Source: Tetmemena sp. SeJ-2015 (Eukaryota > Ciliophora > Spirotrichea > Sporadotrichida > Oxytrichidae). Taken from it: a DNA stretch of 64,000 nucleotides. Both the position numbers and the translations under genes were made by a program. The first letter of the stretch is position 1; each line of letters opens with the position of its first letter. The stretch covers positions 124,001 to 188,000 of the forward strand of contig JAJKFJ010022898.1 in NCBI GenBank assembly GCA_027382625.1. Reading direction: 5' to 3'. This document shows, piece after piece, positions 1 to 12,148 of this stretch. Below the pieces are notes generated by a model. It was given only the letters and a program-made list of their open reading frames with translations. It did not search any database and was not told the origin of the DNA.

Positions 1-3000
1 ATATTTCTTTAAGATTTTCTGAATCAATTCACTGAAAACCAAATCTAAGGGTAGGAATAAATAGTAAAACGTATATTTAGCTCCTACTTATTTTTAGAGG
101 ACTTAGAAGAGAAAGGGAATGTGCGACTTTACGATATCGATTCTCCAGAATACATTTAGTTAAAATGACATTTTTATATCTAAATAATTTACTACATGAG
201 TCAAGCTTAAATGAAGAGCATTGAGGACTATTTGTAAATAGATATTTTAATAACTTTTAAATTTTATGAGGACATCTTTATCGGAATGACTGGCTAAATA
301 ATTTTACTTTACAGTTATAAAAAAGACACTTGCTAATTATTTATAACTGGCACAGAGGAGTAATAATAATAATAATTATCTTTTCTTTATTTTGAGGAGG
401 AGAAGATTAAGGAAATTGAGAGGTTGTAAGACGAATCTACTACTTAACATGAAATCAATGGCTCCAAATAAATAAAATCGCAAAATAACAAAAATTATAA
501 TCAAAATTTATTAATAATTATTAATTTAACTATTGTAAGCTCCCAAATTGTGACTGAACACAGAATAGAAGATCAAAATTGTCTATGAGAAAGAATTATT
601 AATTTCAGTACTTTTATATTTATAGTCTGCCTCAAGTGTTCAATCCGTATTTTCACAATGACAGTGCTTTTCAAAAGTTCAGAAGAGACTTGCGCACTAT
701 CTTCTTACTGCGATGGACGCTCCTCAAGAATCAGAAAATGCTCTACCTCACTTTCCTCAGCATCTTGTTCCTCCCAAGAATGATCATAATTATAATATAA
801 ATACCTTCTAAATTTATTTTTTAATAGATAAAGTATGTTTCCCTTTATAATAATATATTTTTAAGTTTGTGATCATAATTTTCTCGCTACAAAACTTCTA
901 TATCTACTCGAATGAATTAGCTGGCAAAGGGACTCCGCAAGTGTTTGGAGGTTCATATTCAAAAAGATTGAAATAATTTTGCAAGATATTTTATAATCAT
1001 GTACCAATGAAGAAAAGAGGGAAGTTTTCGAGTCTTATTAAAATATAATTAGAAAGTTTAATAATAATTATTTAATTTGAGTTATTTTAATTAAAAATAT
1101 TAGAATTAATTAATTGTTACAATTTTAATTATTTTATAGAGTCTCAAAGCGTTACAAACTTAATAAATTGATGAATATTTTTGTAAAAGTTACAAGAGGA
1201 GATCTTTCCAAATACTTAGAGACAGCGCGTGAAGTAGTCCCATAAGTTGCAAGCAATAGTTTATACTCTTAAAATTATTGTGAATTAAATACTAAGTTTT
1301 CTGCTTGTGCTCGGGTATCTTCCTCTACAATTAATGAATATAGACTATAATTTTATCATTTTATTGTAGTTGTGAATAAATTAAGTAGACGACATGTAGT
1401 CGAAGAGGAGATTTTTATATCGAAATATCGGCTTGTCTACCTTCAGCTACTACTTCGCATCCTTCTTTTTCGATTATTAGCATCTATAGATAGTTTATGT
1501 AGATTGATTTGAGATTGTTTGTTGGTGACGATACCCACACTGCTTTTGATAGCATGCCTTATCTATCAGATATCCTTCAGGTGCTATGACTACGCAAACA
1601 AGATCATCACACTCCTCGTCTTCGGTATCACAATCATACCTATGATGTACATCACAGGCCGCTTTTTCAAAAATAAGGATGACGCCTTCAGAAATGCAGG
1701 CATCTTCCTCTTCTTATTAAAACATTGTAAATGATAATTACTATGATGAAATAGAGTAATGGGAAATGTCTTTTAATATAAACTGTTAATTTCTTGTTTG
1801 GATTTTTCGTGGCAGAGTTCCTTAATGCCTACTCTGGAAACGATCTATATAATATTCCTACTAATCAATGCCCAAATGATACCCCTCCTACTCAAAAAGA
1901 TGCAGCTCATTTCAACTATGTCGCCCACACTCTCAGACTTTCCTTTTCTAGGCTAGTAGCTAATTTAATCTAGCCTCTCCTGTGATCTTCCTCTTGTGAT
2001 TTTATAATTCAGAAGATGAATTTTTCGCTTTTATAATTACCTTGACGAGTCACAAGCAAAGCAATTACACGACGGGCTAATTCTTTATGTTTATGGATCC
2101 CTTCATGTACAATCTGTGGTCGTTGGGCTTCCCAGATAATCCCACTATTTACCATGGCAAGGTAAGATGCAACATATGGCACACTTAGATCACACATATA
2201 TATGTGTAGCTTGACATTAATAGAGATCTTCTATGGAGTGGGATAATTTTTCTTAGCCATATTGTGACATAGAATATGGAAATAAGTATTAAAGGAATTA
2301 TTATAGAATGAATAGTGATATTACTCTTCTTCATTTGCATAGACTTGAGGAGGTTCGTATTGATTGCAAGATTATAAATTTTAACTTAGATAGTTAACTC
2401 TGCTCTCTATGTTTATAAAGAAGGAAGGTGAAGAAATTAGGACCTCAAAGAGTTTCGAGCACTCACGGAACTTACAGCTCACTCTCTTAAGCTCATTAAC
2501 TGAGTAGGCCATCGCAAGCAATAACTACCACAAACTCCAATTAATAGACATCGAGTATTGCTAATGAGCCACCCTCTCTTAGGGCTATCAATCTCAAGAA
2601 GTATTATAAAAGCAGTGATCATTCAATTCTTGACATCTTTGACTTTAAGCTTTACCCGGGTAAAATTCCCTATATAAATTGATCTACTATCTTAAATTTA
2701 AAATTCATGGGATCTACGGTGAGAACGGATCTGGCAAGTCAACTCTACTTTTCATTTTTAGAGTGTAAAGAGATCTATTTTTAATTCTACTAAGGATACT
2801 GGCAAAGATGTCAAGGAGGAGCGAGGGCGAGATCTCATTTCAGAATGGCGTTAAAATTGAGAACTCTCGGAGCGTGGGCTTTAGACAGCAATTGGCTATC
2901 TCACCTGAAGACTATGTGCTTTGGGATCTTAAAAATTGAATGCACATTAGATTGCTAAAGTATAATAGTTATTATTACTCGTGGGATGATTTAACTGTGC

Positions 3001-3460
3001 AGGACCATTTTAAGTTCTTTGGCAGATTGAAAGGCCTCGAGCAGCAGAGCTTTGTAATTCAGTAAACGCAGCTTCTCAAACTCTTATCTTAAAATTCTTC
3101 GAATTCCTTAAAGTGTAGATTTGTTGACTCTTCAAACTAGAGAACTATACGAGCTCCTATTCAAGTCAGCTGAGTGGCGGGCAAAAGAGGAAATTGCAGA
3201 TCGCTTTGACTTTACTAGGAAGGCCGGCTTTTGTATTCTTGGACGAGGCCTTTCAATTTTTAGATTCCCTCTCCAAGGAGAAGCTGAAATTCCAGCTAAA
3301 GTAAATGGTCTCAGAGCCACCTTAATTGCCACAAGGGACTAAAACTTTTACCATGAACAACTCTCCCACTATAGTGCTGGTATCTCACTTATAAATACGA
3401 GAAAGAGATACATTTTTGACTTTTATCTCAAAATGCGTACGAATTCGTTGGATTGTGTGA
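1..3460 (+). CDS. ABC transporter, ABCA-like, C-terminal half (5' truncated)
   Basis: A membrane lipid-exporter type ABC protein; only the second half is in the window. Readable blocks in order are a cytosolic linker (about 100-480), a segment leading into the first TM helix of the second membrane domain (about 630-790), TM segments (1400-1720, with PMMYITGRFF), a loop and TM block (1800-2190) and one nucleotide-binding domain. That domain shows Walker A GENGSGKST (about 2722-2750), the ABCA-type LTVQDHFKFFGRLKGL, signature LSGGQKRKLQIAL and Walker B FVFLDE, then VSHL. Three IESs cut the nucleotide-binding domain, and removing each gives a continuous domain. TAA and TAG are read as Gln. The stop at 3458-3460 is the first TGA after the H-loop region, but a 1-bp frame change could extend the protein slightly. 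The first half must lie upstream. Family is confident; subfamily ABCA is inferred from the NBD wording and the helix order. Confidence 0.85.
2669..2699. other. IES in ABCA gene, pointer AAAATTC
   Basis: A 31-bp segment between 7-bp repeats at 2662-2668 and 2700-2706. Removing it with one repeat joins PGKI to HGIYGENGSGKST and restores the Walker A frame. It has no GT-AG ends. Confidence 0.93.
2928..2981. other. IES in ABCA gene, pointer TGGGAT
   Basis: A 54-bp segment between TGGGAT at 2922-2927 and 2982-2987. It contains an in-frame TGA. Removal joins EDYVLW to DDLTVQDHF, the expected family sequence. Confidence 0.93.
3086..3126. other. IES in ABCA gene, pointer ACTCTT
   Basis: A 41-bp segment between ACTCTT at 3080-3085 and 3127-3132. 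Removal gives QLLKLFKLENYTSSYSSQL running into the LSGGQ signature. Confidence 0.92.
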
Positions 3461-3946
3461 TTACTTCCACGAAATGAAGAAACCTGGAAAGATCACAACG
3501 AATATTAAGTAAGAAAGCTTAAATGTAGTGTATATTTATAAGTTGACTTATTTTAAGTGAGGGTTGTGAAGGTAAATGAGTAATTTTTTTAACGAGTACG
3601 AGTTACGTAGAGAGGACAGAGTAAGAGAACTAGGGAGAAGTCCCTTAATAAACAGATTGATAGAGAAGAGAAGGACATGAGTGTGATAAAGAAATTTGTA
3701 GCATCATACAAATCAATCATTCTATTACAATACTTATTTGACAACTGAGATGAAGATATTTATATTTACCTCTTAATGAGAAAAATCTTTCTCTTTTAAA
3801 TTAACCCCTCCCCCACTTTAAAATAAAGAGAATTTTAAACTTAAATAAATTCATTCTCAAAATGCGACAGACTCTTTCCCTGACTGCTGCGAGCTTATCT
3901 TTGAATTTTCTCAAACTAACGGAGCTTTTTTATGTATAAAAAGGGC
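3461..3946. other. intergenic, AT-rich
   Basis: Gap between the ABCA gene and the convergent MORN gene. A short readable stretch (about 3590-3680, NEYELRREDRVRELG-like) may be the tail of the ABCA protein or a small exon; it cannot be decided by eye. Nothing else is supported. Confidence 0.4.
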
Positions 3947-5377
3947 TCACTGAGTTGTATGTAGTTGAGTAACGTGAGAAAGTCTCTTGATTGGAGAGGA
4001 GTCGATGTTTATTACCTCTGGACTGCTAAGCCACTGAATTCTCTTTCCATCCCTCCATTCGCCATGTCTTTTAGTTCTTGCTTCAATGTCGATGTAGATA
4101 GCAAAGCCTTGCTGCTTTCCGTCCTTGAATTTTCCAATATAGAGATTGCCATTAGGGTAGCGGAAGGTGCCCTCGCCGTCTTCCCTTCCATCTTTGAATT
4201 GCCCCCAGTACTCACGCCCATCGCCCCACTTCATCTCACCCTCTCCATCTATCTTTCCCTCCTTGAACTAACCTGCATACAAAATCAAAGTGAGCATTAA
4301 CTTCAAAGAGAGTGTGTGTGTTTGATTAAATTTTTACTGCATAGGTCTTATCGCTCTCCTTGAAATAGTAAGTGCCAAAGCCATGGAATTGCCCATCGAC
4401 AAAGTCCCCTTCATAGTAAGAACCATCGTTCCAACAGAATTTGCCCTTTCCATTTTTCTTGCCATCAACGAACTCTCCTTCGTAGTTTTCAGCTCCATTG
4501 TTCCAAATTTCTTTGCCAAAGCCATTCATCAAACAATTAATTGAAATCAGTAGAGAAGATGTACATACCTCTACTTTATTATGAGGGTGCATTAATTTGA
4601 AATATCTTTGTAAATTCTGCTTATCATTCTACCATTCGCCTTCATACTTGCCTCCATTGAGATCTTAGAACACTCCGTAGCCTGAAGCCATACCTTCCTT
4701 AAAGTTGCCAATGAAGAACTCGCCATTCGCAAATAGCTTCCTGCCATAGCCATTCTACTCATCATTCTTAAATTGACCTTCAAACTTAGTGCCATCCTCC
4801 CAGAACATCACACCTAGTCCATCTTTCACCTCCTTCTTTTTCAGCCTATAACAAAGATTAAGGTTTCAGGTTAAACACAAACATACTTTAGAAATAATAC
4901 AAGAGAGAATAGATTTTGAAAAATAAAAGCTGACTTACCACTATCCCATGTATTGGATTCCATCTTTGACTGGATAGAACTTAGGAATGAACACTCTGGG
5001 TTGGCCGTCATTGCAAGTACTTCTTGTAATCGAAAGCTCCAATTCTTTAAGTGAGCATCCAGGTTTCAGCTATTCTGTGGTTCACTCTGTCGCCACCTGA
5101 TACAAAAGTTAAAAGATTTGTATTGCACAATGGCTCCTGAATGGAGCAAATAAAATCTTTATCATAAACCCAGAAATAAAAGCAGAAAATGATAAGCTAA
5201 GAGCTCTACAAGTCTATTCTTACTGAATAGTGAAGCGAATCTCTCTTCTCTCTTAAGATGGAACTTCTTCCTCGCTAGGTATGATCTAACTAGCGCCTAA
5301 ATCTTAACCAGGCATTGAAGTCTTCTCTTGGTGACCTCAGGGTCTTCTTCCTTCTAGCAGCCACACTGATTTCCCAT
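3947..5377 (-). CDS. MORN-repeat protein with IQ motif and probable N-myristoylation
   Basis: Starts MGNQCGCQ, a classic N-myristoylation (Gly2) plus Cys palmitoylation signal, so membrane anchoring is likely. Residues about 24-39 form an IQ calmodulin-binding motif (KIQALVRSYLARKKF). The rest is a run of MORN repeats (for example GQFKNDEQNGYG, YEGEWQNDKQNGFG, GQFKEGKIDGEGEMKWGDG), which bind phospholipid and scaffold the cortex in other ciliates and plants. Four exons: 5224-5377, 4939-5096, 4338-4845 and 3947-4272. Introns are 5097-5223, 4846-4938 and 4273-4337, all GT-AG on the minus strand. One IES lies at 4528-4613. A 1-bp frame break lies near 5030 (YKKYLQ to NDGQP). Stop TGA at 3947-3949. 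Calcium-linked cortical or flagellar function is inference. Confidence 0.88.
4528..4613. other. IES in MORN gene, pointer GAAT
   Basis: An 86-bp segment between GAAT copies (minus strand; plus ATTC at 4614-4617 and 4524-4527). Removal completes a MORN repeat, DKQNGFGKEIWNNG. Confidence 0.9.
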
Positions 5378-5665
5378 TACTCTTAATTCTATTATTATTT
5401 TATTCCATACAATTCTTTGAGCTTGAGACTAAAATGATTCAGAGCAGGAGTTGAATTATAAAAATAGACGTCATTGATAAAAAAAATACGTTTTTATTAA
5501 CAAGATTAGAAGCCATTTAAATAATTTGCTTTCAGTGGGCAATATACAGATTTAGCTTATAGCCTATTAGAGTTTATAATAATTTACTTTTCACTATGAG
5601 CTTTCTAAAAATAAACTCAAATATTGCTGATATGTTTGTATTAGAATGAAATAATTTTTTATTTA

Positions 5666-6781
5666 ATGAGCTCTTTACTTTGCTAAAATTTGAAAGAGAA
5701 TATCGAAGATATTCTACAGGACATTATCTTTTAGCATGAAAGATTCAGAGGCCATCTCATCCTTCAGAACTAGCAATGGTCTCCTCAGCAAGCGAGGGTA
5801 GCTAATATACTAGCAAGACTCAAAGTCCAAGTTGCTGAAGCAATACGAGATATTTCTTTGGTTTAGGTAAGAATACATTTCTATTGTAAATTGTTAGTTC
5901 CCAAATGCTGATGTGGATGCATATGATTAGTTCATCTCTGGGGGACCTTTTCAACTTCCCACAGGGACTCCTGTCTAACAAGTGGCATCAGGATAAGCAC
6001 CTTAATACCAGATTGATGGTGGAGTCGTGAGTAGTTCTAAATTCAATTCGGGACCAGCTCATCCCTAGTCTTTTGGAAGCGGAGGTGGAAATGGAACTGG
6101 CCTCGGGGGAGGCGGAGGAGGAGCTGGCCTCGGTAGAGGCGGAGGAGGTGCTGGTTTCGGATCTGCCCTAGGTGGAAGCGGAGGAGGTGCTGGTTTCGGA
6201 GCTAGCCTAGGCGGAGGCGGAGGAGGTGCTGGTTTCGGAGCTAGCCTCGGCGGAGGCGGAGGCATAGCTGGTGACGGCAGTGTGAGTGGAGGCCATGGAA
6301 GTGTACGATAAGATGCACGTGGAAGAGGGCGAGGAGATGTTCGAGGAACTGATCTTGGAATGAACATTAGTGGTAACGAAGGCCTTGGATATAGTACTTA
6401 TTAAGGCCAGCAAGCGCACGGTGCAGAGTTTGCCAACTTCTAGAGAGATATACGGCTCTAGAACTCTAATTACGATGCTAGCAAGCACAATTCCTCTTCA
6501 AAGTCTACTAAACAAACTATAGTTAAGGTAAATACCATTAATCTTTGCTAAATTTTTTGAAGAAGAAACTCTTTTATTTTCCCCTTCCGATTTTGTTGAT
6601 ATCAAAATCTGTATTTTTCTTAATTTTTTTAACGAATTTTATTTAAAAAAAATATGCCATTTTTTAGTCTCGTAAGCAGAACCAGCCTTCCAACGAAAAG
6701 AAGAAGGAGAGAAGAGGTCATGGTCATGGTCATGGCTCTGATTCTGATGACGATGACGATTTAGAATATGACTAGGTTTGA
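5666..6781 (+). CDS. Gly-rich low-complexity protein, function unknown
   Basis: Three exons: 5666-5866, 5898-6527 and 6668-6781. Introns are 5867-5897 (only 31 bp) and 6528-6667, both GT-AG. The start ATG at 5666 opens a helical N-terminal segment of about 70 residues (MSSLLCQNLKENIEDILQD). Next comes PNADVDAYDQFISGGPFQLP, then a long Gly-rich tract of repeated GGGGGGAGFGASL units, an RGRGRGDVRG stretch and a C-terminal Lys/His/Asp tail ending HGHGHG then an acidic run. Stop TGA at 6779-6781. The RGG-like and Gly-rich make-up resembles RNA-binding or phase-separating proteins, but I recognise no domain. The frame follows the TAA/TAG=Gln code throughout. Confidence 0.75.
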
Positions 6782-7917
6782 AAATCTTTATTTTGATTTT
6801 AAGATTTCTTTCTACACTCCTCGCTTTCTCTTTCTAACCCTCTCAACAAAATCTCATTATTCTAGATTTTTTAGTCTCTTAAAATCAAGTGCTTCTTTTT
6901 GCTTCATCATTTTCTACAGTCAATAGGCAGGTATCAAAGTTGGAAATTTTATCGTATCATACCCTTCCTTTCCTCCTAATAAAGTTATATATAACTTTAG
7001 AGCTTCAAGATATTATTTTAAGCATTAAGGTTTACCACGAAAATCACATGCTAAAAATCATAACACATCCAATAACTCGCTGTATATTTTTTGGAAGGTA
7101 TGTAAGGTCTGCTACCCTGCTGTTATAACAGGCTTCATATCTAACATTTTTATGTCTTTCAATAATTTTACTTTTGTGTACTTTTATAGAGAGCGGGATT
7201 GAACAATTTTTTATTTTTTAAGTTCTCACCAAGTATGTTTTCATATTTTCTATTTTGTGCCTACTATGGATGGTTGACCCTTACTTCAAAATCTGATTGA
7301 TATAATCTTTGTTATTCAACTCTAATTTATGTTTTGTCGATTTTCATTTCATGAGTTATACCTTTCTTCTAATACATTTTTGGGCCTATTTCTTACCCAA
7401 TTTAATATCAGTTTTATCTTGTAGCATCCCTTATTTAATATTGCTCTATTTCTACTACCATTATTCTCTTTAAGTAATTCTTCAGAGTAGACCGTGAATG
7501 CGGTGCATTTTGAAGTCTTTATCTTGATATTAACTTCAAATCATTTATAAATGGCTGTAAATCTTACTTCTGCCTGCAGTTGGCACCATTTCTTTGAATA
7601 AATGGTTTTTAGGTTTTCCTTCTTAAAGTTTTTTTGTCAGTTTTGGTGGCTATGGTTGAGTATCCATTTGAAAACTGAATGGCATATCTTCTTTACTTAA
7701 AAATTAAAAAATATAGTAATGAACTATTCTTAAGTTAAATATGGAAAATTAAACTTCCTAAAAGGATCCTGATTTTTTCTTTCTAATTCTTCTCCAAAAA
7801 GGACGACGCCTTCTCTTTAGTTTATTTGCAAATAAGCGAGAGTGTTTCCTTGCCTTAACATTTTTAGGTCCATTTATTTTTTTATATATATTTTAGATCA
7901 GTCTGATGATGATCAAC
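6782..7917. other. non-coding gap
   Basis: About 1.1 kb of T-rich DNA between two convergent genes. No frame with family resemblance and no RNA gene was seen. It may hold IESs, 3' UTRs and a telomere-addition boundary, but none is visible. Confidence 0.5.
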
Positions 7918-10900
7918 TCAAAGCGTGACAACGAGACTTTATTTATCTCTCGAAAGTGACCTTGCCACTCTCACCAATCATACCTTATCATTAAATTAAG
8001 CTCAGTGTTAGCTGAAGGTTAAAAAATAGAAAGTAGATAAAGAGACTCTAGAAATAAAGAGTAGCAAAGCTGTTCCCTATCTTTAAAGAGAAACTTACGA
8101 TTATATCCAAAGATTTCTGGCTAAATTCTACTTAAATATCATGGTTACTGATAACATCAGGATTACTTCTAATCTTCTTCAGTATCATTAGAGGGCAATC
8201 AGCTTGTCCTTGTTCTTTATTCTAAGATTCCTCTTTAGGTTGAATTCCTTATACTTGCTACTTATCTCCCTCACGCTAATCTTGTTGATCTGATTCTTCT
8301 TCTGGAAGTCATCTATTCTTTCCACAGTGAACTCTGCCTACTTGCACAAATTTTCACATTCCTCTATCGAATAAGCCTTTTGAATATATATGAATGATGC
8401 TATCATTATCATTAGATTTTGAATGTCACGAGCTTCATGAGATCTGGTACCTCCTTTCAAGGTCTAAGAGAAGTGAGTCTTCTTATAGAGAGGCTAAAGT
8501 TGAAAAAATTAAGATCATTTGATTGATGAGGCTGTAAGGGTAGATCACTATCAGCTCTACTTAAACCATTCTCATCTTGACCCTGGTTGTACATCTACTC
8601 TTACTTCTAAAAGAGTAGACTCTTCTCTCCAAAAGCCTAAGGGTTTTCATCAAGAGCATTTTGCAAAATTTGAAAGGATCTCGGATACTAGGAGGCACTC
8701 TATCTAGATTGTTTATTACTCACTACTGTTTTAAAATTAGCATGAGTTTTATACTTCTGCTCTAAAGTTGAAAGATAAAGAAGAGAAACTTTTAAATCTA
8801 ACTTTGATATATTTGAAGATTGATGGTGATCTTTTCATCGTTGTGAAGTTGCTAGTCTTTGCTTTCTTAATGAAGATCTTGGAATCTTGCAGTAGCCTAA
8901 TCCTTATTACCTGATATATCTTCCCAATCTGGGTTCTTCTACAATCCAAAGTATAAATTGTAAAGTCATTCAAAATGAATGTGTATATCCCTCATCTTAA
9001 ATCATGTTTTGCTGCCTTAGCAAGTTTATCTTCTTATTCAACTTTTAGCTTTTACTATTTTAGAGTCCTCTCAGTTCAACTAGATAGCTGTGCTTCTCCG
9101 AATTCATGTTATTAATACTTGGATTCCTAATAGCTTGTGAAGTCTTGGCTCTCATATTGAAATGCTCATTTCGCTAGTTCTCATCTACCCTGGACGAGCT
9201 TAATTTGAGTCTCTTTTTTTCCATCTCTCTTTGAATCTTATGTCTTTAAAGTAAAGTTCAATATATGGATATCATTTTAAAATGTCTTATCTATTCGTAG
9301 ATTTACTCAGGCCTTGCTTCTAGTTTGAGTATCTGATCACAGTTCTGTTTTATCTAAGCTAACTGAGAGAAGTTCAAAAGCTTCCTCTAGTTTAAAACTC
9401 TAAAAAATAAATGTATTATTCAAAGTTCATAGGGCTATTCGAGCCATGACTGAAGTTTCTATGTTGAGCCTGTTGTGATGCGGGTGATCTCTCGATAGAC
9501 TACGAACCTTTCAATTTAGATTGAGTTAGAATCAGGCCTTGGCTTTTCAATTCGTTCAGCTTTGAACTTGCCTTTTTACCAGAATAAGAGAATTTGTCCT
9601 GGCTTGATGGCTTCTCATATTGGATACTTCTAAAATTGCTTTTTGACTTATCAACTTGGAAGGCATTTTGAGATGTGCTTAAGAGTTCAAAAATTTTAAT
9701 TCTCCAAGCAATAAATGCAGTTTAAATAAAGAGGGTGTGGCTATATAAGGAGAGAGTGCTGTTATCGAAATTCTATTCTATGGACTCTTTCGGTTCTTTT
9801 TCCTTGATGATGTGTAATGTAGTGCTATTTAGGAAACTATCCTTAGCTCTCGCTTTCAGAATAGTGTTCTTTAAATAGTCACCAGTTCTAAAGCTCTCCT
9901 CTATCTCTAATTGCTTTTAAGTGGGCCTGAATTTCTTCCAAAACTTCTCCAGTTCCCTTCTCCTTCGCTCATCCTCTATCTTTCTAATTTGGCTTTAGCT
10001 GTATTCAACATGAAAAATTTAAGATGTTCTGAAACTATGATTACGATTTAGATTGCTTAAGTTAGTATTCTGAGGTCTTCTTGATATCTAAGATTTGTAA
10101 GTTCTTTCTCTAGTAGTTCTCGGTTTGCCTTCTTTTCGATTATAAGGCAATAGGTTTAGTAGCGCTGCCGTATGAGTCGTGAAAGTTTACTCCTTGTTTA
10201 AGTTTCTCATTAAGGTTCAAAGGCTGGATGTTTTCCCTTGAGAAATCTAATCTCAAAATATCAAGTGAATATGTATAGACATAAGAAACTATTGGATGTC
10301 AGCTCTGAAGAATCTGACTCTGCTTTCACATTTTCTGGCTTATAAGGAGTAAGGAGCTGCTAGACCAGATTCGAGGAGGTGGATCGATTAAAGTCTTTGG
10401 GGTTTAGCGAATTTAAACTTTAGAATTACTCCTTCGTAACCTAAGTTGACTATCTTCGATTTCTTAGCTTCATGCTTTAGGACAAGTATAAACATTTCAA
10501 TGAGGTGATGCTTGAGACGTAAGGGTTGAAGTATCGTTCCTCAAAGTTTCTTGAGCGGATGTAATTGCCAGGCCTGGAAGGATCTGCCGTCTGCTTATCA
10601 CTAATGTAATCACTTATTGAGTTGACCATATTCATGACTGTTCTTTTAAAAACTGCTTTTTCTTATTGCCCATCACCTCCTTCCATTGGATAATCACTAC
10701 CAGAATTTCAAGAAATATTTTATGATGAGTTGATTAATTTACAGCGTGACGAGTAAACAGATCTACACCTTAGGAACTCCCCCTTCTCTCTCTGTTAGAG
10801 TTCGCTATATCGTTTTTGAGACTTTCAATGCCTTCTTATGCCAGCTCCCTGGCTTTAACATAGCCTAACGCTATTCTATTTTTCTAGAGCTATGTTAGTC

Positions 10901-11712
10901 TTTGCCTCACTGACTTTTAATTCAATCTATCTATCATTATGAAAGATATCTTGCACTATACTTTTTCTTCTCCTCGGTTTGAATTTAAGTGAGGGCGTTT
11001 CTAAGATAGGTCATGGACTGCCGCCTATCAAAATCAGGGTCGTCCTTCAGCTTGCTCTGTTCCTCTTATTAACGCTGGTAATTCTCCAAGGCTTGCAGTC
11101 TCAGTTTCTTAACTTCTTATTAGTCATCTGCCTCGTGCTCTGCTCTCCTTATGCCTGGTCCTACAGAATAGAAACATACCTTTACTTATTTAAGAAGGTA
11201 GGAGTCAAAATTGACGAGACTCTCGTTCTTTTGATGAGCAGGCTAGAGTGCTGCAGATCCTAGGCTGTTGAAATTGCTCAGATTCGCTCTTTGACTATCA
11301 GTTCTACCACTCACCCTTCCTTAGAAGAAGCTAAGTATAATTACTTTAATGACAAAGGATATATACTCTGTCAATTACTTTTTTTGAAGAAGCTGTTGGT
11401 CATACCTACAGTCGGGAAATTGCCGTTCTTTATCTTCAGAGTATCGAATGTGCTGTCTAGCTGTGCTCGGACCAACATTTTATACTTTATTGAGTACTCT
11501 AGATTGGAAGCGTGTTCTTTCTGCCTGGCTTGATTTAAAGCTGCCTTCACCTTCTTATACCTAAAAATATAATATAAGGGAACTTATTTTGCAATTTATT
11601 CAAATTTAAGAATAGAAGGGTCGATCACTAAAGACAAAGGTAAAGATAAGTTTGTTATATTACTTTTCGGATCCGAGATTTGTGAAATAGAATGGCTTTA
11701 CTGCCAGGACAT
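7918..11712 (-). CDS. large coiled-coil protein, uncharacterised
   Basis: Read on the minus strand from a possible ATG at 11712 (MSWQQSHSISQ). Long Gln/Glu/Lys-rich stretches are open under TAA/TAG=Gln: about 11560-11400 (KKVKAALNQARQKEHASN), 11250-10980 (coiled coil), 10650-10260, a very clean run 9990-9380 (KIEDERRRRELEKFWKKF and on), and 8380-8180 (YSIEECENLCKQAEF). Introns are evident near 11163, 10735 and 8110. Several frame changes remain. One at 10928-10951 may be a small IES; others sit at homopolymers. The C-terminus is placed at TGA 7918-7920 with low certainty. No family is recognised; structure suggests a cytoskeletal or centrosomal scaffold, which is only inference. Confidence 0.55.
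10933..10946. other. possible tiny IES, pointer AGATA
   Basis: A 14-bp segment between TATCT copies at 10928-10932 and 10947-10951 (AGATA on the coding strand). Removal opens one frame across a TGA, but a second frame break nearby makes this uncertain. Confidence 0.35.
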
Positions 11713-12148
11713 TAAACAACGTAAATTATAGAAGAAGAATAATAATATTATGAATGCTGATTGCTGCTAAATTACTTTTATATCATTCACAAACAGATAT
11801 TGAGAATTAATGTTAGTATGAAATACTATCTTATTTAATTTGATAAAACAAAATTTAATACTCCTTCGGTTTGTTGGTTTATATTCAGTTTTTTTGTCTA
11901 CCTCTATAAATTAAGGAAACCAGATAGATCCATGATGAGATATTTGTAATTTATAGAAGGAATGATAACTAACTCTAAAATCAAAGCCTGGAAAGTTATT
12001 TAAGGAGGAGTCATTGCGAATCATCAAACATCAGGACATCAGCAGCACTCACCTCGTTGTTGTTAGTGCATCTCATTATTGGTCTTCTAACTTCACCACC
12101 CTTCTACTTCAATACAAGGTTCTTCTTCATGATATAGTAAAAAAATCT
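11713..12148. other. intergenic, AT-rich
   Basis: Lies between the 5' end of the coiled-coil gene and the 3' end of the CSN1 gene, both on the minus strand. It presumably holds the promoter of the former. No specific motif is supported. Confidence 0.4.

Noticed and set aside
2928..2981. Short insertions taken as spliceosomal introns
   Set aside because: Ends are not GT-AG at any register allowed by the flanking repeat, whereas pointer-based removal restores the protein exactly. The same holds for 43494-43527 and many others.
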